Shown: in pieces, positions 17,196 to 24,654 of the stretch
How the letters are laid out: every line of letters begins with the position of its first letter
Numbering within the stretch: the first letter of the stretch is position 1
Source of the DNA: Parapedobacter sp037190485
GTDB taxonomy: Bacteria; Bacteroidota; Bacteroidia; Sphingobacteriales; Sphingobacteriaceae
Direction of reading: 5' to 3'
Length of the DNA: 64,000 nt
Assembly (NCBI GenBank): GCA_037190485.1
Contig: JBBCJB010000002.1
Location: 310,001-374,000 of the forward strand
Notes under the pieces: generated by a model
The model's input: only the letters and a program-made list of their open reading frames with translations
The model's database searches: none
What the model was told of the DNA's origin: nothing
Translations under genes and position numbers: made by a program

Positions 17196-18647
17196 ATGAT
17201 AAAGATTTGTGCTCGCTATTTGATCGTTTTATTAACGGCATGTTATTTAAGCGCACATGTGCATGCGCAGTCCCCGCTCACAGTCAGTGACCGACTAGGA
17301 GAAGCTGAACTTACTGTTTTAAAAAAGGTGGCTTCGGCTGCCTTTCCTGACGATCACTTTTCAGGCTCGCTCTACGTGTTGGACTTTTGGTCGACCGGTT
17401 GCTCAAGCTGTATGGAGTCCTTCCATACTATGGAGATGCTGCACCGGAAGTATCAAGGCAAGGTGAAAATCATTGCTATTAACCCGTGGCAAACCGATGA
17501 AAAAGTGGATAGCTACATGGCCAAGTCGCGCTATTTTCGCCGGACGGAACTTCCCTCCATCAATGGCGACAGCCTGTGGATGCGTTTGTTTCCCACGCGC
17601 ACCGTGCCACATCACGTGTGGGTAGACAGCTTGGGCAAGGTGCTGGCCGTAACGCCATCGCACAACACCACATCGCACCACATTGATTTGTATCTAAGGG
17701 GGCAAATGCCCAGGATGCTACTAAAACCTCAAAACAGTTATCCAGACCTGCGCGCCAATAGTTTGGAACAACTTTGGGGTTCGCAAGCGTTTACCTTTGC
17801 CGATGGCTACGTGCGCGGGCGGCCGTATTACGAAGGCGAGGGTGGCCCTATTTGGGGCGCCCAAGAACTGGAGGCGATTGACTCTGTTCACCAAACCATC
17901 CGATACAGTTTTGTTAATACCTCCTTTTCTGACCTGTTTCGCTATGCGTGGGCGCTTCATCCCGAAGCGCCGATCAGAAAGCACCTGGCTCGGTATTCCA
18001 GTCCGGAGATCATTCCTACCCATCGACTGCTTTGGAATGTCAGTTCGCCTGAATACTATGTAAAGCCTGATGACTACCGATATTATGACAACTGGGCGCT
18101 TCGCAGTCGGTTTTGTGTAGAAATGGTCATCCCACTAAACGCTCGTGCCCAGGCGTCGGAGATTTTATTCAATGCGTTAAATGCCTTTTTTCAACAGGAA
18201 CTCGGCATCCGTGCATCATTGGTGGTGAAAGCGCGCGAATGCCTGGTGCTGAAAAAGGCAGATCAGGCTTTATCTCTCAAGTCCAAAGGCGCTGAAACCA
18301 GCATAATTCATGACGACGTGCTCAAACAAACCAGCTTCATTAATCAGCCGTATAAGCACGTATTTGATAGTTATTTGGAAACACTTTCCAATCAAAGCAA
18401 AACCAACGCAATAGGCTTTCGTTATAAACCCATTCCGTTGTTGGACGAAACCGGCATTGAGGGCAACGTGGACATCGTTCTTTCAAACATAGAAGACAAG
18501 GTGACAGACCCCTTAGCCCGGCTCAATGCCCGATTGGCAAATACGGGTTTGATTGTGCAGCGTGCTGTGCGGAGCATACCAATGCTGGTGATTTCCGATG
18601 ATTATCCCACCACCCGCTCCACCTCTTCGAGGTCAAGCGCCATGTAA
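17196..18647 (+). CDS. Exported TlpA-like thioredoxin fused to a DUF3738-like domain
   Basis: A 483-residue protein with a signal peptide (LIVLLTACYLSAHVHAQS). The N-terminal 170 residues are a TlpA/ResA-type thioredoxin domain with the active site CSSC at 69-72 (DFWSTGCSSCMESF). The C-terminal part resembles DUF3738, the soil-associated domain of TIGR03435: LNAFFQQELGIRASLVVKAR, then PLLDETGIEGNVDIVL and a last strand RSIPMLVISDD. The final 13 residues (YPTTRSTSSRSSAM) are read from the opposite strand of the small gene at 18602-18796, so the original C-terminus was probably replaced where the direct repeat joins. Role unknown; a redox or folding helper for the SusCD system is a guess. Confidence 0.8.
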   Translation: MIKICARYLIVLLTACYLSAHVHAQSPLTVSDRLGEAELTVLKKVASAAFPDDHFSGSLYVLDFWSTGCSSCMESFHTMEMLHRKYQGKVKIIAINPWQTDEKVDSYMAKSRYFRRTELPSINGDSLWMRLFPTRTVPHHVWVDSLGKVLAVTPSHNTTSHHIDLYLRGQMPRMLLKPQNSYPDLRANSLEQLWGSQAFTFADGYVRGRPYYEGEGGPIWGAQELEAIDSVHQTIRYSFVNTSFSDLFRYAWALHPEAPIRKHLARYSSPEIIPTHRLLWNVSSPEYYVKPDDYRYYDNWALRSRFCVEMVIPLNARAQASEILFNALNAFFQQELGIRASLVVKARECLVLKKADQALSLKSKGAETSIIHDDVLKQTSFINQPYKHVFDSYLETLSNQSKTNAIGFRYKPIPLLDETGIEGNVDIVLSNIEDKVTDPLARLNARLANTGLIVQRAVRSIPMLVISDDYPTTRSTSSRSSAM

Positions 18648-18777
18648 GCGGCGAATTCCTTGACGGATACCGGTTGGTGCGGAGCCTTGCCGAGGGCGTC
18701 GCGGATGGTTTGGAGCAGGCGCTGCGCCTGGCGTTTGCTTTTGCCCGTGATGATACAGACATCGGGGGATTGGATGA
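18602..18777. repeat. Right direct repeat flanking locus C
   Basis: Partner of 10041-10210, same orientation, about 90% identical by eye. This copy belongs to an intact gene and also supplies the last codons of the thioredoxin-like gene. Recombination between the copies would delete locus C cleanly. Confidence 0.8.
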
Positions 18778-18796
18778 TGAGTCTTTTCTTTTTCAT
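18602..18796 (-). CDS. Small DNA-binding-like protein (intact copy)
   Basis: A 64-residue protein of a widespread but unnamed Bacteroidota family: MKKKRLIIQSPDVCIITGKS, RQAQRLLQTIRDALGK, then VSVKEFAAYMALDLEEVERV. The order helix, conserved ITGKS-R-AQ helix, and a second helical pair with FAAYMALD looks like a small winged or tandem helix-turn-helix, so DNA binding is plausible. Its last 46 bases overlap the 3' end of the thioredoxin gene on the other strand. A truncated copy lies at 10041-10223, and the two bracket locus C. Confidence 0.65.
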   Translation of the reverse strand: MKKKRLIIQSPDVCIITGKSKRQAQRLLQTIRDALGKAPHQPVSVKEFAAYMALDLEEVERVVG

Positions 18797-18883
18797 TGGA
18801 TATAGTGCCCAAAGGAAAGACGTTTTGCGCAGGCTATCAAGTGGATGTACGGTCTATGTATCCGTTGGGAGCGGTATGTCGGT

Positions 18884-19132
18884 TCATTCGAAACCTTCGG
18901 CAAAGAACTCTTCGAGGGTGATGCCGAATGACTTTACTACTTTAACTAAGCTAGTAAACTTAAGGTCTTGTCCGTTCTCGTATCTGCCCCATTGGGCTCT
19001 AGAGAAATTGTGGTCATATGCGAAAAATTCATAACTTGTGTAGCCAGCCTTAAGCCTAAGCTGCTTTATCCTTGCACCTAACTTCTTGAGGTACTCAGGA
19101 CCAAATTCGGAATTTCGGCTATCACCATGCAT
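18884..19132 (-). CDS. XRE-family helix-turn-helix regulator
   Basis: An 82-residue DNA-binding protein. The helix-turn-helix spans about residues 15-70: LGARIKQLRLKAGYTSYEFF, then FSRAQWGRYENGQDLKFTSL and VKSFGITLEEFF. I take the ATG at 19132 (MHGDSRNSEFGPEYL); the frame runs upstream to 19171 but those residues (MVVFKWAISVFYL) are not typical of the family. It is divergent from the small gene at 19235, with 102 bases between. Its target is unknown. Confidence 0.75.
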   Translation of the reverse strand: MHGDSRNSEFGPEYLKKLGARIKQLRLKAGYTSYEFFAYDHNFSRAQWGRYENGQDLKFTSLVKVVKSFGITLEEFFAEGFE

Positions 19133-19202
19133 GAGGTAAAACACGGAAATAGCCCACTTAAATACAACCACTCACAATACACTACTTACAAGTAGCTTTT
19201 CT

Positions 19203-19210
19203 TATCTTTG
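19203..19210 (+). promoter_or_regulatory. Bacteroidota -7 box of the small gene at 19235
   Basis: TATCTTTG matches TAnnTTTG and lies 24 bases before the ATG at 19235. No TTG -33 element is found at 19-21 bases upstream, so the call rests on the -7 box and its distance to the start. Confidence 0.5.
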
Positions 19211-19234
19211 CCTTGCCATTTAGCACACTGTAAC

Positions 19235-19462
19235 ATGAAAACCATACCAAAAGATACCATCCTCGAACAGCCCATCCCAAGTTTGGGGATGAGCCACGAG
19301 TTTACCGTTACCATGGAAATCTTAGGGTTTCATACGTTGGGTGACCTTGCGCGTCACCGCAGCGTGCATTTGCTGGCCCTGCCGGGGTTCACCCGCGAGC
19401 TGCTTTACCAATACGTGCACGTGATGGAGTTGAATGGGTTCGGTTGGTTGATCGATCCGTAG
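19235..19462 (+). CDS. Small stand-alone helix-hairpin-helix protein resembling the RNA polymerase alpha C-terminal domain
   Basis: A 75-residue protein starting at 19235 (MKTIPKDTILEQPIPSLGMS). From residue 20 it follows the pattern of the alpha subunit C-terminal domain: FTVTMEILGFHTLGDLARH, then LLALPGFTRELLYQYVHVME and LNGFGW, where LGFHTLGDL and LPGFTRELL correspond to the family's GI-T-GEL and NFG-KSL helices. The real alpha domain binds UP elements and activators, so this could modulate transcription, but the match is by eye. It is divergent from the XRE gene and ends 9 bases before the convergent unknown gene. Confidence 0.55.
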   Translation: MKTIPKDTILEQPIPSLGMSHEFTVTMEILGFHTLGDLARHRSVHLLALPGFTRELLYQYVHVMELNGFGWLIDP

Positions 19463-19471
19463 GGTTCGCCG

Positions 19472-20923
19472 CTATTCGAAATTGCCGAGGTCGTCGCGCA
19501 TGGCGTCGAGCAGTTTCCGCAGGAACCGGATGTCGTCCCGGTCCTTTCCGTAGAATTTCGATTTGATGCTGGCCGGCGAGAGCGACTCCTGCCCTTTGGT
19601 GGAAAAGCAATGGGCAATCTTTTCGGCATAGCCGTCGAGGTTGGCCTCATCGTGGATGCCATGGTCGTACAGCAGCTTCAACCATAGGGACAGTTGCGTC
19701 ACTTTGAAGGTCGTGCTGATCTTCAGGGATGGCGGTTGGTGGGTGGCCACGTTCTGACCGGCGATTTCCGCCTCCAGCCACCGGACAATTTCCTCCGTGA
19801 CGGGCGGCATGTCCCGTTCCAGCCGCATGGTGGTGAGGCGAAGCACCTGCAGCACCCGCTGGCGGAGTGCATGCAGGTACGCTTGGCGTTGGCCGTGCTC
19901 CAGCATGTCGGCCTTGTTCCGGATGGCACGCGTGAGGTAAGCCAGGAACCGGTTGTGGTTGAACCCCAGGGCGATCAGCCGCTCACACACCGACCAATTG
20001 TCCAGTTCCGGCTCGGCGGGCAGGCCGTCCAGCCCGCGCATGCAGGTGCGGAGGTAACGGAAGCCTGCCCAAGTGGCGGTGGTATCGGCATCGGCGAAGC
20101 GTTCCAGCGGCGTTTCGACGATGGACAGGAGCGACGGGTCGATGCCGTGGTCGGCGAGTGCCTGCCGCATACGCGCCCAACGGCCGGTGAATTTGGCGAT
20201 GACGCGGTCGCGGAACAGTTCGGGTAGCACGATGTCTTCGGGCAGCATATCCGATACGGCCTTGCGCAGGGCGTCCATCACGTTGAGCAAGGCCATGGCG
20301 TCCCCGTGGCCGGTGGCCCCGGGGTAGTAAAGCCGATTGCAGAGCCTCACCAGGCGGTTGAGGTTGGTTTTCAGGAACAGGCGTATCTGCACTTCGTTGT
20401 CCAGGCTGAGCAATTCGCCGAGCAACAGCGACTCGAGCCGTTTCGCTTCGGCCTTTAGCAACGGGTTGGTCCCGGCGACGGCTGTTCGTACACCGACCAA
20501 TTGACCGATCAGGGTCTCGAGTTTTTCGTATTCGTAGTCCAATGCATTCATGTCATTTGTTGTTTGGGGATGGCGTTGCTCGGCTGCTGCCTGCCATGCC
20601 CAATGGATGATCTGACCGGCGGTGCGCTCCAGCACCTCGCGGTCGCTTGGGATGGCGGTGTCCTTGCCGCAGAAGACCCCGTTGCCGGAACCGCATTGCA
20701 AGACCGGGAAGTAGGAGCCGGAGAGTACAAAGCTCAATACCCCGCCGAAATCGATGTCGGTGCCCGAAAACCATTCGTGGGTCAGCCGGATGAGCTCGCC
20801 GCCCGGTGCTTCGCGTTCCGCCGACGCCGCACGCATCACCGGATGATAGGCCGAGGCCTGCCAACGGATGATTGCCTGCATTTCCCTGTCTTCGCAGAAC
20901 CGGCGGAAGTTCTCCTGCATCAT
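19472..20923 (-). CDS. TetR C-terminal-like region fused to an unknown domain
   Basis: A 483-residue protein read after the TetR N-terminal gene, with overlapping stop and start (ATGATG within 20918-20923). Residues 1-122 (MMQENFRRFCEDREMQAII, then DREVLERTAGQIIHWAWQAA) look like the ligand-binding half of a TetR regulator that continues the DNA-binding half in another frame. From MNALDYEYEKLETLIGQLVG (residue 124) on it is a separate helical protein; its last 80 residues (ISTTFKVTQLSLWLKLLYDH, SPASIKSKFYGKD) resemble the C-terminal region of unnamed or RteC-like proteins from Bacteroidota mobile elements (weak recall). A frame error or true frameshift would join everything into one protein of about 570 residues. 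Confidence 0.6.
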   Translation of the reverse strand: MMQENFRRFCEDREMQAIIRWQASAYHPVMRAASAEREAPGGELIRLTHEWFSGTDIDFGGVLSFVLSGSYFPVLQCGSGNGVFCGKDTAIPSDREVLERTAGQIIHWAWQAAAEQRHPQTTNDMNALDYEYEKLETLIGQLVGVRTAVAGTNPLLKAEAKRLESLLLGELLSLDNEVQIRLFLKTNLNRLVRLCNRLYYPGATGHGDAMALLNVMDALRKAVSDMLPEDIVLPELFRDRVIAKFTGRWARMRQALADHGIDPSLLSIVETPLERFADADTTATWAGFRYLRTCMRGLDGLPAEPELDNWSVCERLIALGFNHNRFLAYLTRAIRNKADMLEHGQRQAYLHALRQRVLQVLRLTTMRLERDMPPVTEEIVRWLEAEIAGQNVATHQPPSLKISTTFKVTQLSLWLKLLYDHGIHDEANLDGYAEKIAHCFSTKGQESLSPASIKSKFYGKDRDDIRFLRKLLDAMRDDLGNFE

Positions 20924-21216
20924 GTCCCCGCGAAGACCCGTTCCAGTTCCGTGGCCGATACCGGCTCGGTGGGCGTATAACGGGCAAGGAATGTCGGCCA
21001 GTAATCCTTCTCGGTGATGTAGGCCTTCAGCAAACCGGCCAATCCGCCGAAGTGGTAACGGATCAGGCTTTTGTCCTTGCCCGCCTCCCGTGCGATCTCG
21101 TTTGTGCGCAGGCCCGTGTGGCCTTGTTCGAGCAGCACCCGATGCACGGCGTCCAGCAGGGCCTGCCGGGTGGCATCGGCGTCACGCGTTTTGTGTCGTT
21201 TCCTTGGGGTAGCCAT
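20920..21216 (-). CDS. TetR-family regulator, DNA-binding half only
   Basis: A 98-residue product starting at ATG 21216 (MATPRKRHKTRDADATRQAL). The TetR helix-turn-helix is clear: LLDAVHRVLLEQGHTGLRTN, EIAREAGKDKSLIRYHFGG, LLKAYITEKDYW. It stops at 20920, right after ELERVFAGT, far short of the usual 190-220 residues. The missing C-terminal half follows at once in another frame as the beginning of 19472-20923, so either one base is lost here or the two parts are made by translational coupling. It lies downstream of the PLP enzyme gene on the same strand. Confidence 0.7.
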   Translation of the reverse strand: MATPRKRHKTRDADATRQALLDAVHRVLLEQGHTGLRTNEIAREAGKDKSLIRYHFGGLAGLLKAYITEKDYWPTFLARYTPTEPVSATELERVFAGT

Positions 21217-21250
21217 GATTCTTTTTGTCAAGACGCATCGCAATGCGTCG

Positions 21251-22513
21251 CTACCGTTTGGTCTCGCCTGCAGGCAGGTATTTCTTCGCGATCCCTTCCC
21301 ATGCCTCCAGCACCGTGTCCAATTGTTCCTGCGTGTGGCTGGCCGATACGCTCATCCGTATCCGGGCATCCTTCTTGGCCACGGCCGGGTAATTGATCTG
21401 GTTGGCGTACACCCCCGCTTCCAGCAGCTTGCCGCAGATCATGGCGTTGCGGTTGATGTCGCCGATCTTGACGGGGATGATGGCCGATTGGGTGATGCCG
21501 GTATCCAGCCCGAGGCTGTCCAGCCCCAACCGCAGGTACCGCACGTTGTCCCACAGCCGATCCATCCGGTGCGGTTCCTGGTCCACCAGTGCGATCGCTT
21601 TGGGGATGCAGGCCGCCGGTGGCGGCAGCGTGGCAGAGAAGATGTGCGGCCGCACCTGGAACTTCAGGTACTCCACCACCTCCGGCTTGGCGATGACGTA
21701 GCCGCCGATGTGCGCGAAGGTCTTGCTGAACGTGCCGGTGATGAAATCCACGTCCTGCAGCAGGCCGTAGCGTTCCAGTACACCGCGCCCGGTCTCGCCG
21801 ATCACGCCCGTGCCGTGGGCGTCGTCGACCATCAGGTACGCGCCGTAGTGGCGGCAAAGCTCCAGGATACGGTCCACGGGTGCGACGTCGCCATCCTGCG
21901 AATACACGCCGTCGATGATGACCAGGCGCGCACGGTAACGGCCCTTGGTCAGGCGGAGCGTGCGTTCCAAGGCATCGAGGTTGTTGTGCGGGAAGGTCTT
22001 TACGTTGGTGAGCTGGCAGCCTTCGTACACGCTGGCGTGCACGGCCATGTCCAGGATGGCCAGGTCTTCCTTTTTGAGCAGGGTCTGCAGCGTGCCGCTG
22101 TTGGCCGAATAGCCCGTGGCGAAGACGATGGCCCGTTCCCAGCCGAAGAAGCGGGCGATGCTTTGTTCGATCTCGCGGTGGTAGGCGTAGTGGCCGCCGA
22201 TGGCCGGGGAAGACCCGGCACTGGTGCCGTACCGGATGACGCCTTCGATCGCCGCGTACATCACGGCCGGGTGCTGGCTCAGCCCGAGGTAGTCGTTGGT
22301 CGTGAGGTTCACGAATTGCCGGTGGCCTGTCGCGGGCAATTCGAGTCGGGCCTCCGGCCCGCAGCCGACCTGGTTTTCCTGCCGGTAGTTGAATTGTCCG
22401 AGGCCGAGGCGGTCTGCCGCGTACGCCTTCCACGCGTCTGCCCATCCGTAGAAATCCTTGCCGGGCATGTTCTCGAAATCCCGGAAGCTCGCTGCATTGA
22501 AATCTGGTTCCAT
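21251..22513 (-). CDS. Alpha-oxoamine synthase family PLP enzyme (AONS/KBL/serine palmitoyltransferase type)
   Basis: A 420-residue fold-type I PLP enzyme that should join an acyl-CoA or acyl carrier thioester to an amino acid with loss of CO2. Visible marks: FVNLTTNDYLGLSQHP near 70, SAGSSPAIGGHYAYHREIE with the substrate-binding stretch, DMAVHASVYEGC, the cofactor-binding VDDAHGTGVIGETGRG, and the Schiff-base lysine in TGTFSKTFAHIGGYV (about 250). An N-terminal extension of about 65 residues precedes the core. Family members make 8-amino-7-oxononanoate, 2-amino-3-ketobutyrate or 3-ketosphinganine; Sphingobacteria make sphingolipids, but the neighbours here are regulators and do not settle the substrate. 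Confidence 0.8.
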   Translation of the reverse strand: MEPDFNAASFRDFENMPGKDFYGWADAWKAYAADRLGLGQFNYRQENQVGCGPEARLELPATGHRQFVNLTTNDYLGLSQHPAVMYAAIEGVIRYGTSAGSSPAIGGHYAYHREIEQSIARFFGWERAIVFATGYSANSGTLQTLLKKEDLAILDMAVHASVYEGCQLTNVKTFPHNNLDALERTLRLTKGRYRARLVIIDGVYSQDGDVAPVDRILELCRHYGAYLMVDDAHGTGVIGETGRGVLERYGLLQDVDFITGTFSKTFAHIGGYVIAKPEVVEYLKFQVRPHIFSATLPPPAACIPKAIALVDQEPHRMDRLWDNVRYLRLGLDSLGLDTGITQSAIIPVKIGDINRNAMICGKLLEAGVYANQINYPAVAKKDARIRMSVSASHTQEQLDTVLEAWEGIAKKYLPAGETKR

Positions 22514-22590
22514 TGTTTATCTATTGTTGGTTATGGCAGCGAAGGTAGGCGTGGTTTTATCCCGGGGTGGGGAATTACGGGGCAGTTTTT

Positions 22591-22899
22591 TTATTTTTTT
22601 TCAGGGGTACCTTTTTTATGCTTCTCCCAATACCGAATGGTGGAAAGCTCGGTGCGTCCAATTTCATCGGCCGACAGCAACGCCGCGAATTCGTCGACGG
22701 CCAGCCCCATATAATCCAATAGCCGCAAGGCGACGAGGAAACTCAATTCACGTTGGTCATGCTCGATTTTCTGAAGCGTGCCGTTACTGATGTTCAGTAT
22801 CGCAGCGAGTTGAGGGATTTTCAATCCGCACTTTTTCCGTAAGTGCTGCACCGCTTCGCCGGTTGTGTAATTCATGGTACTTTGTTTTCGCTTAGCCAT
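22591..22899 (-). CDS. XRE-family helix-turn-helix regulator
   Basis: A 102-residue DNA-binding protein: GEAVQHLRKKCGLKIPQLAA, ILNISNGTLQKIEHDQREL, then LRLLDYMGLAVDEFAALL. The C-terminal 25 residues are basic (RYWEKHKKGTPEKK). It is the first gene of the minus-strand run that continues with the PLP enzyme and the split TetR. The 77 bases to the PLP gene include a T-rich tract at 22587-22600 region edge but no clear terminator. Confidence 0.75.
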   Translation of the reverse strand: MAKRKQSTMNYTTGEAVQHLRKKCGLKIPQLAAILNISNGTLQKIEHDQRELSFLVALRLLDYMGLAVDEFAALLSADEIGRTELSTIRYWEKHKKGTPEKK

Positions 22900-22978
22900 C
22901 CACTATAACGAGCCATCGCAGTTGGTTGTGGGGGAACCGGTTCGGAGACCCGTCTGCCGTAGGCAGGGGGCTTTTCTC

Positions 22979-23155
22979 TTAATTGTAGACATCTAGGATT
23001 TCCGCGTCCGGGTCATCCTGTACCTGCTTGGTGAACACGTCCATCAGCTTCTTCAATTCCACTGCGGGCATGTGGCCGTAAATCTTGATGACACGGCCGT
23101 CGTGCAGGGTGGGGGAGGCGAAGATGGGTTGGTCTTTCTTTTCTTTGTCGTTCAT
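22979..23155 (-). CDS. Small acidic hypothetical protein
   Basis: A 58-residue open frame from ATG at 23155 to TAA at 22979: MNDKEKKDQPIFASPTLHDG, then VIKIYGHMPAVELKKLMDVF and an acidic end (DDPDAEILDVYN). The codon use is like that of the surrounding genes. I do not recognise it. It lies between the XRE gene and the start of AT-rich locus A on the same strand, with about 137 bases to the thioredoxin-like gene. No signal peptide or membrane segment. Confidence 0.5.
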   Translation of the reverse strand: MNDKEKKDQPIFASPTLHDGRVIKIYGHMPAVELKKLMDVFTKQVQDDPDAEILDVYN

Positions 23156-23292
23156 GGTGAATAGTTATTGGTTCTTTTTGCTTTCGTATTTTACTTCCGG
23201 TCTTCTAGACTTGAAGTATGCAGCCCTTGTCCGAATTTGATACAAGGGACTGCTTTGCAAACGCTGTTTTGCCTGTTATTAAATACGGGAAC

Positions 23293-24639
23293 TCATAAAC
23301 GAGAAGCCGATAGACTTTGTTTGTCCCGTACGATAATTACATCCATTTCCTTTTCACTTCGTACTATCGAAAAGCCATATTTCTTTAATTCCTGAAGCCG
23401 ATCTTCATAGTAAATCGATTCAATGGAGATATCTATATCGGCTTCGTCACCGTAATAAACAAGTGGTACATCACGTGGATAACCTGGAGAATTAGAAATT
23501 TGAGATATGAGAGCGAAAAAGGAAAATCCTGAAGTTTCGAAATCTGTTCTTTTACTCACAACGTCTTCAGATTTTCGATCCTTGTATGATGATTTGATCT
23601 TAGACAAATCATCATTACTAATTTTTAGTTCATTACAGGGCATCATTCGTCTTTCAACTATTACTTCATAAGGAAAACAAGCTAACAAATCACTCTGCAA
23701 GACTTTCCTAAAGTTAAATTTGACTTTACCAAATCTTGTAAAGTAACTATCAGAAACATGTACACTATAAGAATAAAGATTTCCCCTATTTCCAATATCG
23801 CTGAAGAAAATTGCTGTATCTCTGGTTTCAAAGACTATTTTAGGCCATATCTCACCATATTTCTGAATGTTTGAAGATAGAAATGTTGTGAAAAATCCAC
23901 CGTAAGCATATTTGTACAAAGATTCTAAAGTAAAACCCATAGCTTCAAATCTATTGTCACTCTCGATATTGAACAAGGGAGGTGTCAATTCGTTCGTTTC
24001 CGTTAAGATAGACCGAAATAAATATGCCGTTTGCTCTCCTCCGTTTCCATTAATTAATAAAGGAATTTTCGTATCGTATTCGACATAAGGTTTCCAGTCG
24101 AATAAACCATAGCTTTTTGGTAACGTCACAGGCTCATTCGCTATCATGGCCGCAATCTGTTCCCCGTCGAACTGATAGGTGATGTGACGTACTATACCCC
24201 GAGGATCAATGATGACAATATGAGGATATGTACCAACACCGAATTGCTGTGATAACTCCTTATTGTACGATATGGGAAGGTTAAGGTTCTTTTGCTTTCG
24301 ATGTAATTCAAATAACCGCTTGATGCTCGCAGGGTCTTTGTAAGGAATCCCAACAAGAAGTATTTGGATATCATCATTAAATTTCTGCTGTATATCATTC
24401 AATTTTGGGAAACTCTCCACGCAGGAAACGCAGTACTCACCCCAAAAATCCAGTATCAGCCATTTACCTCGAAAATCGGACAAGGAAACGGTTGATTTGG
24501 TATAATGCTCAACATTGGATAGTGTAAAGTCCGGGCATGGCTCACCTATTTGCGGATAAGTAACGCTGTCATTGACTTTTGAAAAGCCACACGATATGAG
24601 CGCACAGCATGAGATTAAAATCACTGCTATCTTTTTCAT
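23293..24639 (-). CDS. Lipoprotein with TlpA-like thioredoxin and DUF3738-like domain (locus A)
   Basis: A 448-residue lipoprotein (lipobox ALISC, Cys 17). The thioredoxin domain covers about 25-165 with the active site CVSC at 70-73 (DFWGEYCVSCVESF) and the later cis-proline region GVGTYPHIVIIDPRG. The C-terminal half matches the layout of the protein at 17196-18647: FPYEVIVERRMMPCNELKIS, then VPLVYYGDEADIDISIES and a last strand EMDVIIVRDKQ, that is, a DUF3738-like domain. It is the last gene of the SusC/SusD operon, 15 bases after SusD. The DNA is very AT-rich for this genome (one 60-base line near 23.6 kb counts 28% GC), a sign of transfer. Confidence 0.8.
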   Translation of the reverse strand: MKKIAVILISCCALISCGFSKVNDSVTYPQIGEPCPDFTLSNVEHYTKSTVSLSDFRGKWLILDFWGEYCVSCVESFPKLNDIQQKFNDDIQILLVGIPYKDPASIKRLFELHRKQKNLNLPISYNKELSQQFGVGTYPHIVIIDPRGIVRHITYQFDGEQIAAMIANEPVTLPKSYGLFDWKPYVEYDTKIPLLINGNGGEQTAYLFRSILTETNELTPPLFNIESDNRFEAMGFTLESLYKYAYGGFFTTFLSSNIQKYGEIWPKIVFETRDTAIFFSDIGNRGNLYSYSVHVSDSYFTRFGKVKFNFRKVLQSDLLACFPYEVIVERRMMPCNELKISNDDLSKIKSSYKDRKSEDVVSKRTDFETSGFSFFALISQISNSPGYPRDVPLVYYGDEADIDISIESIYYEDRLQELKKYGFSIVRSEKEMDVIIVRDKQSLSASRL

Positions 24640-24654
24640 AGAAATGTCTACTTA

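Noticed and set aside
10041..18796. Locus C as a composite transposon or integrative element
   Set aside because: The flanking repeats are copies of a small gene, not insertion sequences, and no transposase, integrase or tRNA target site is present.
21071..22714. A 547-codon open frame on the plus strand opposite the PLP enzyme and TetR genes
   Set aside because: The opposite strand encodes clear family motifs in three genes; this frame is compositional shadow.
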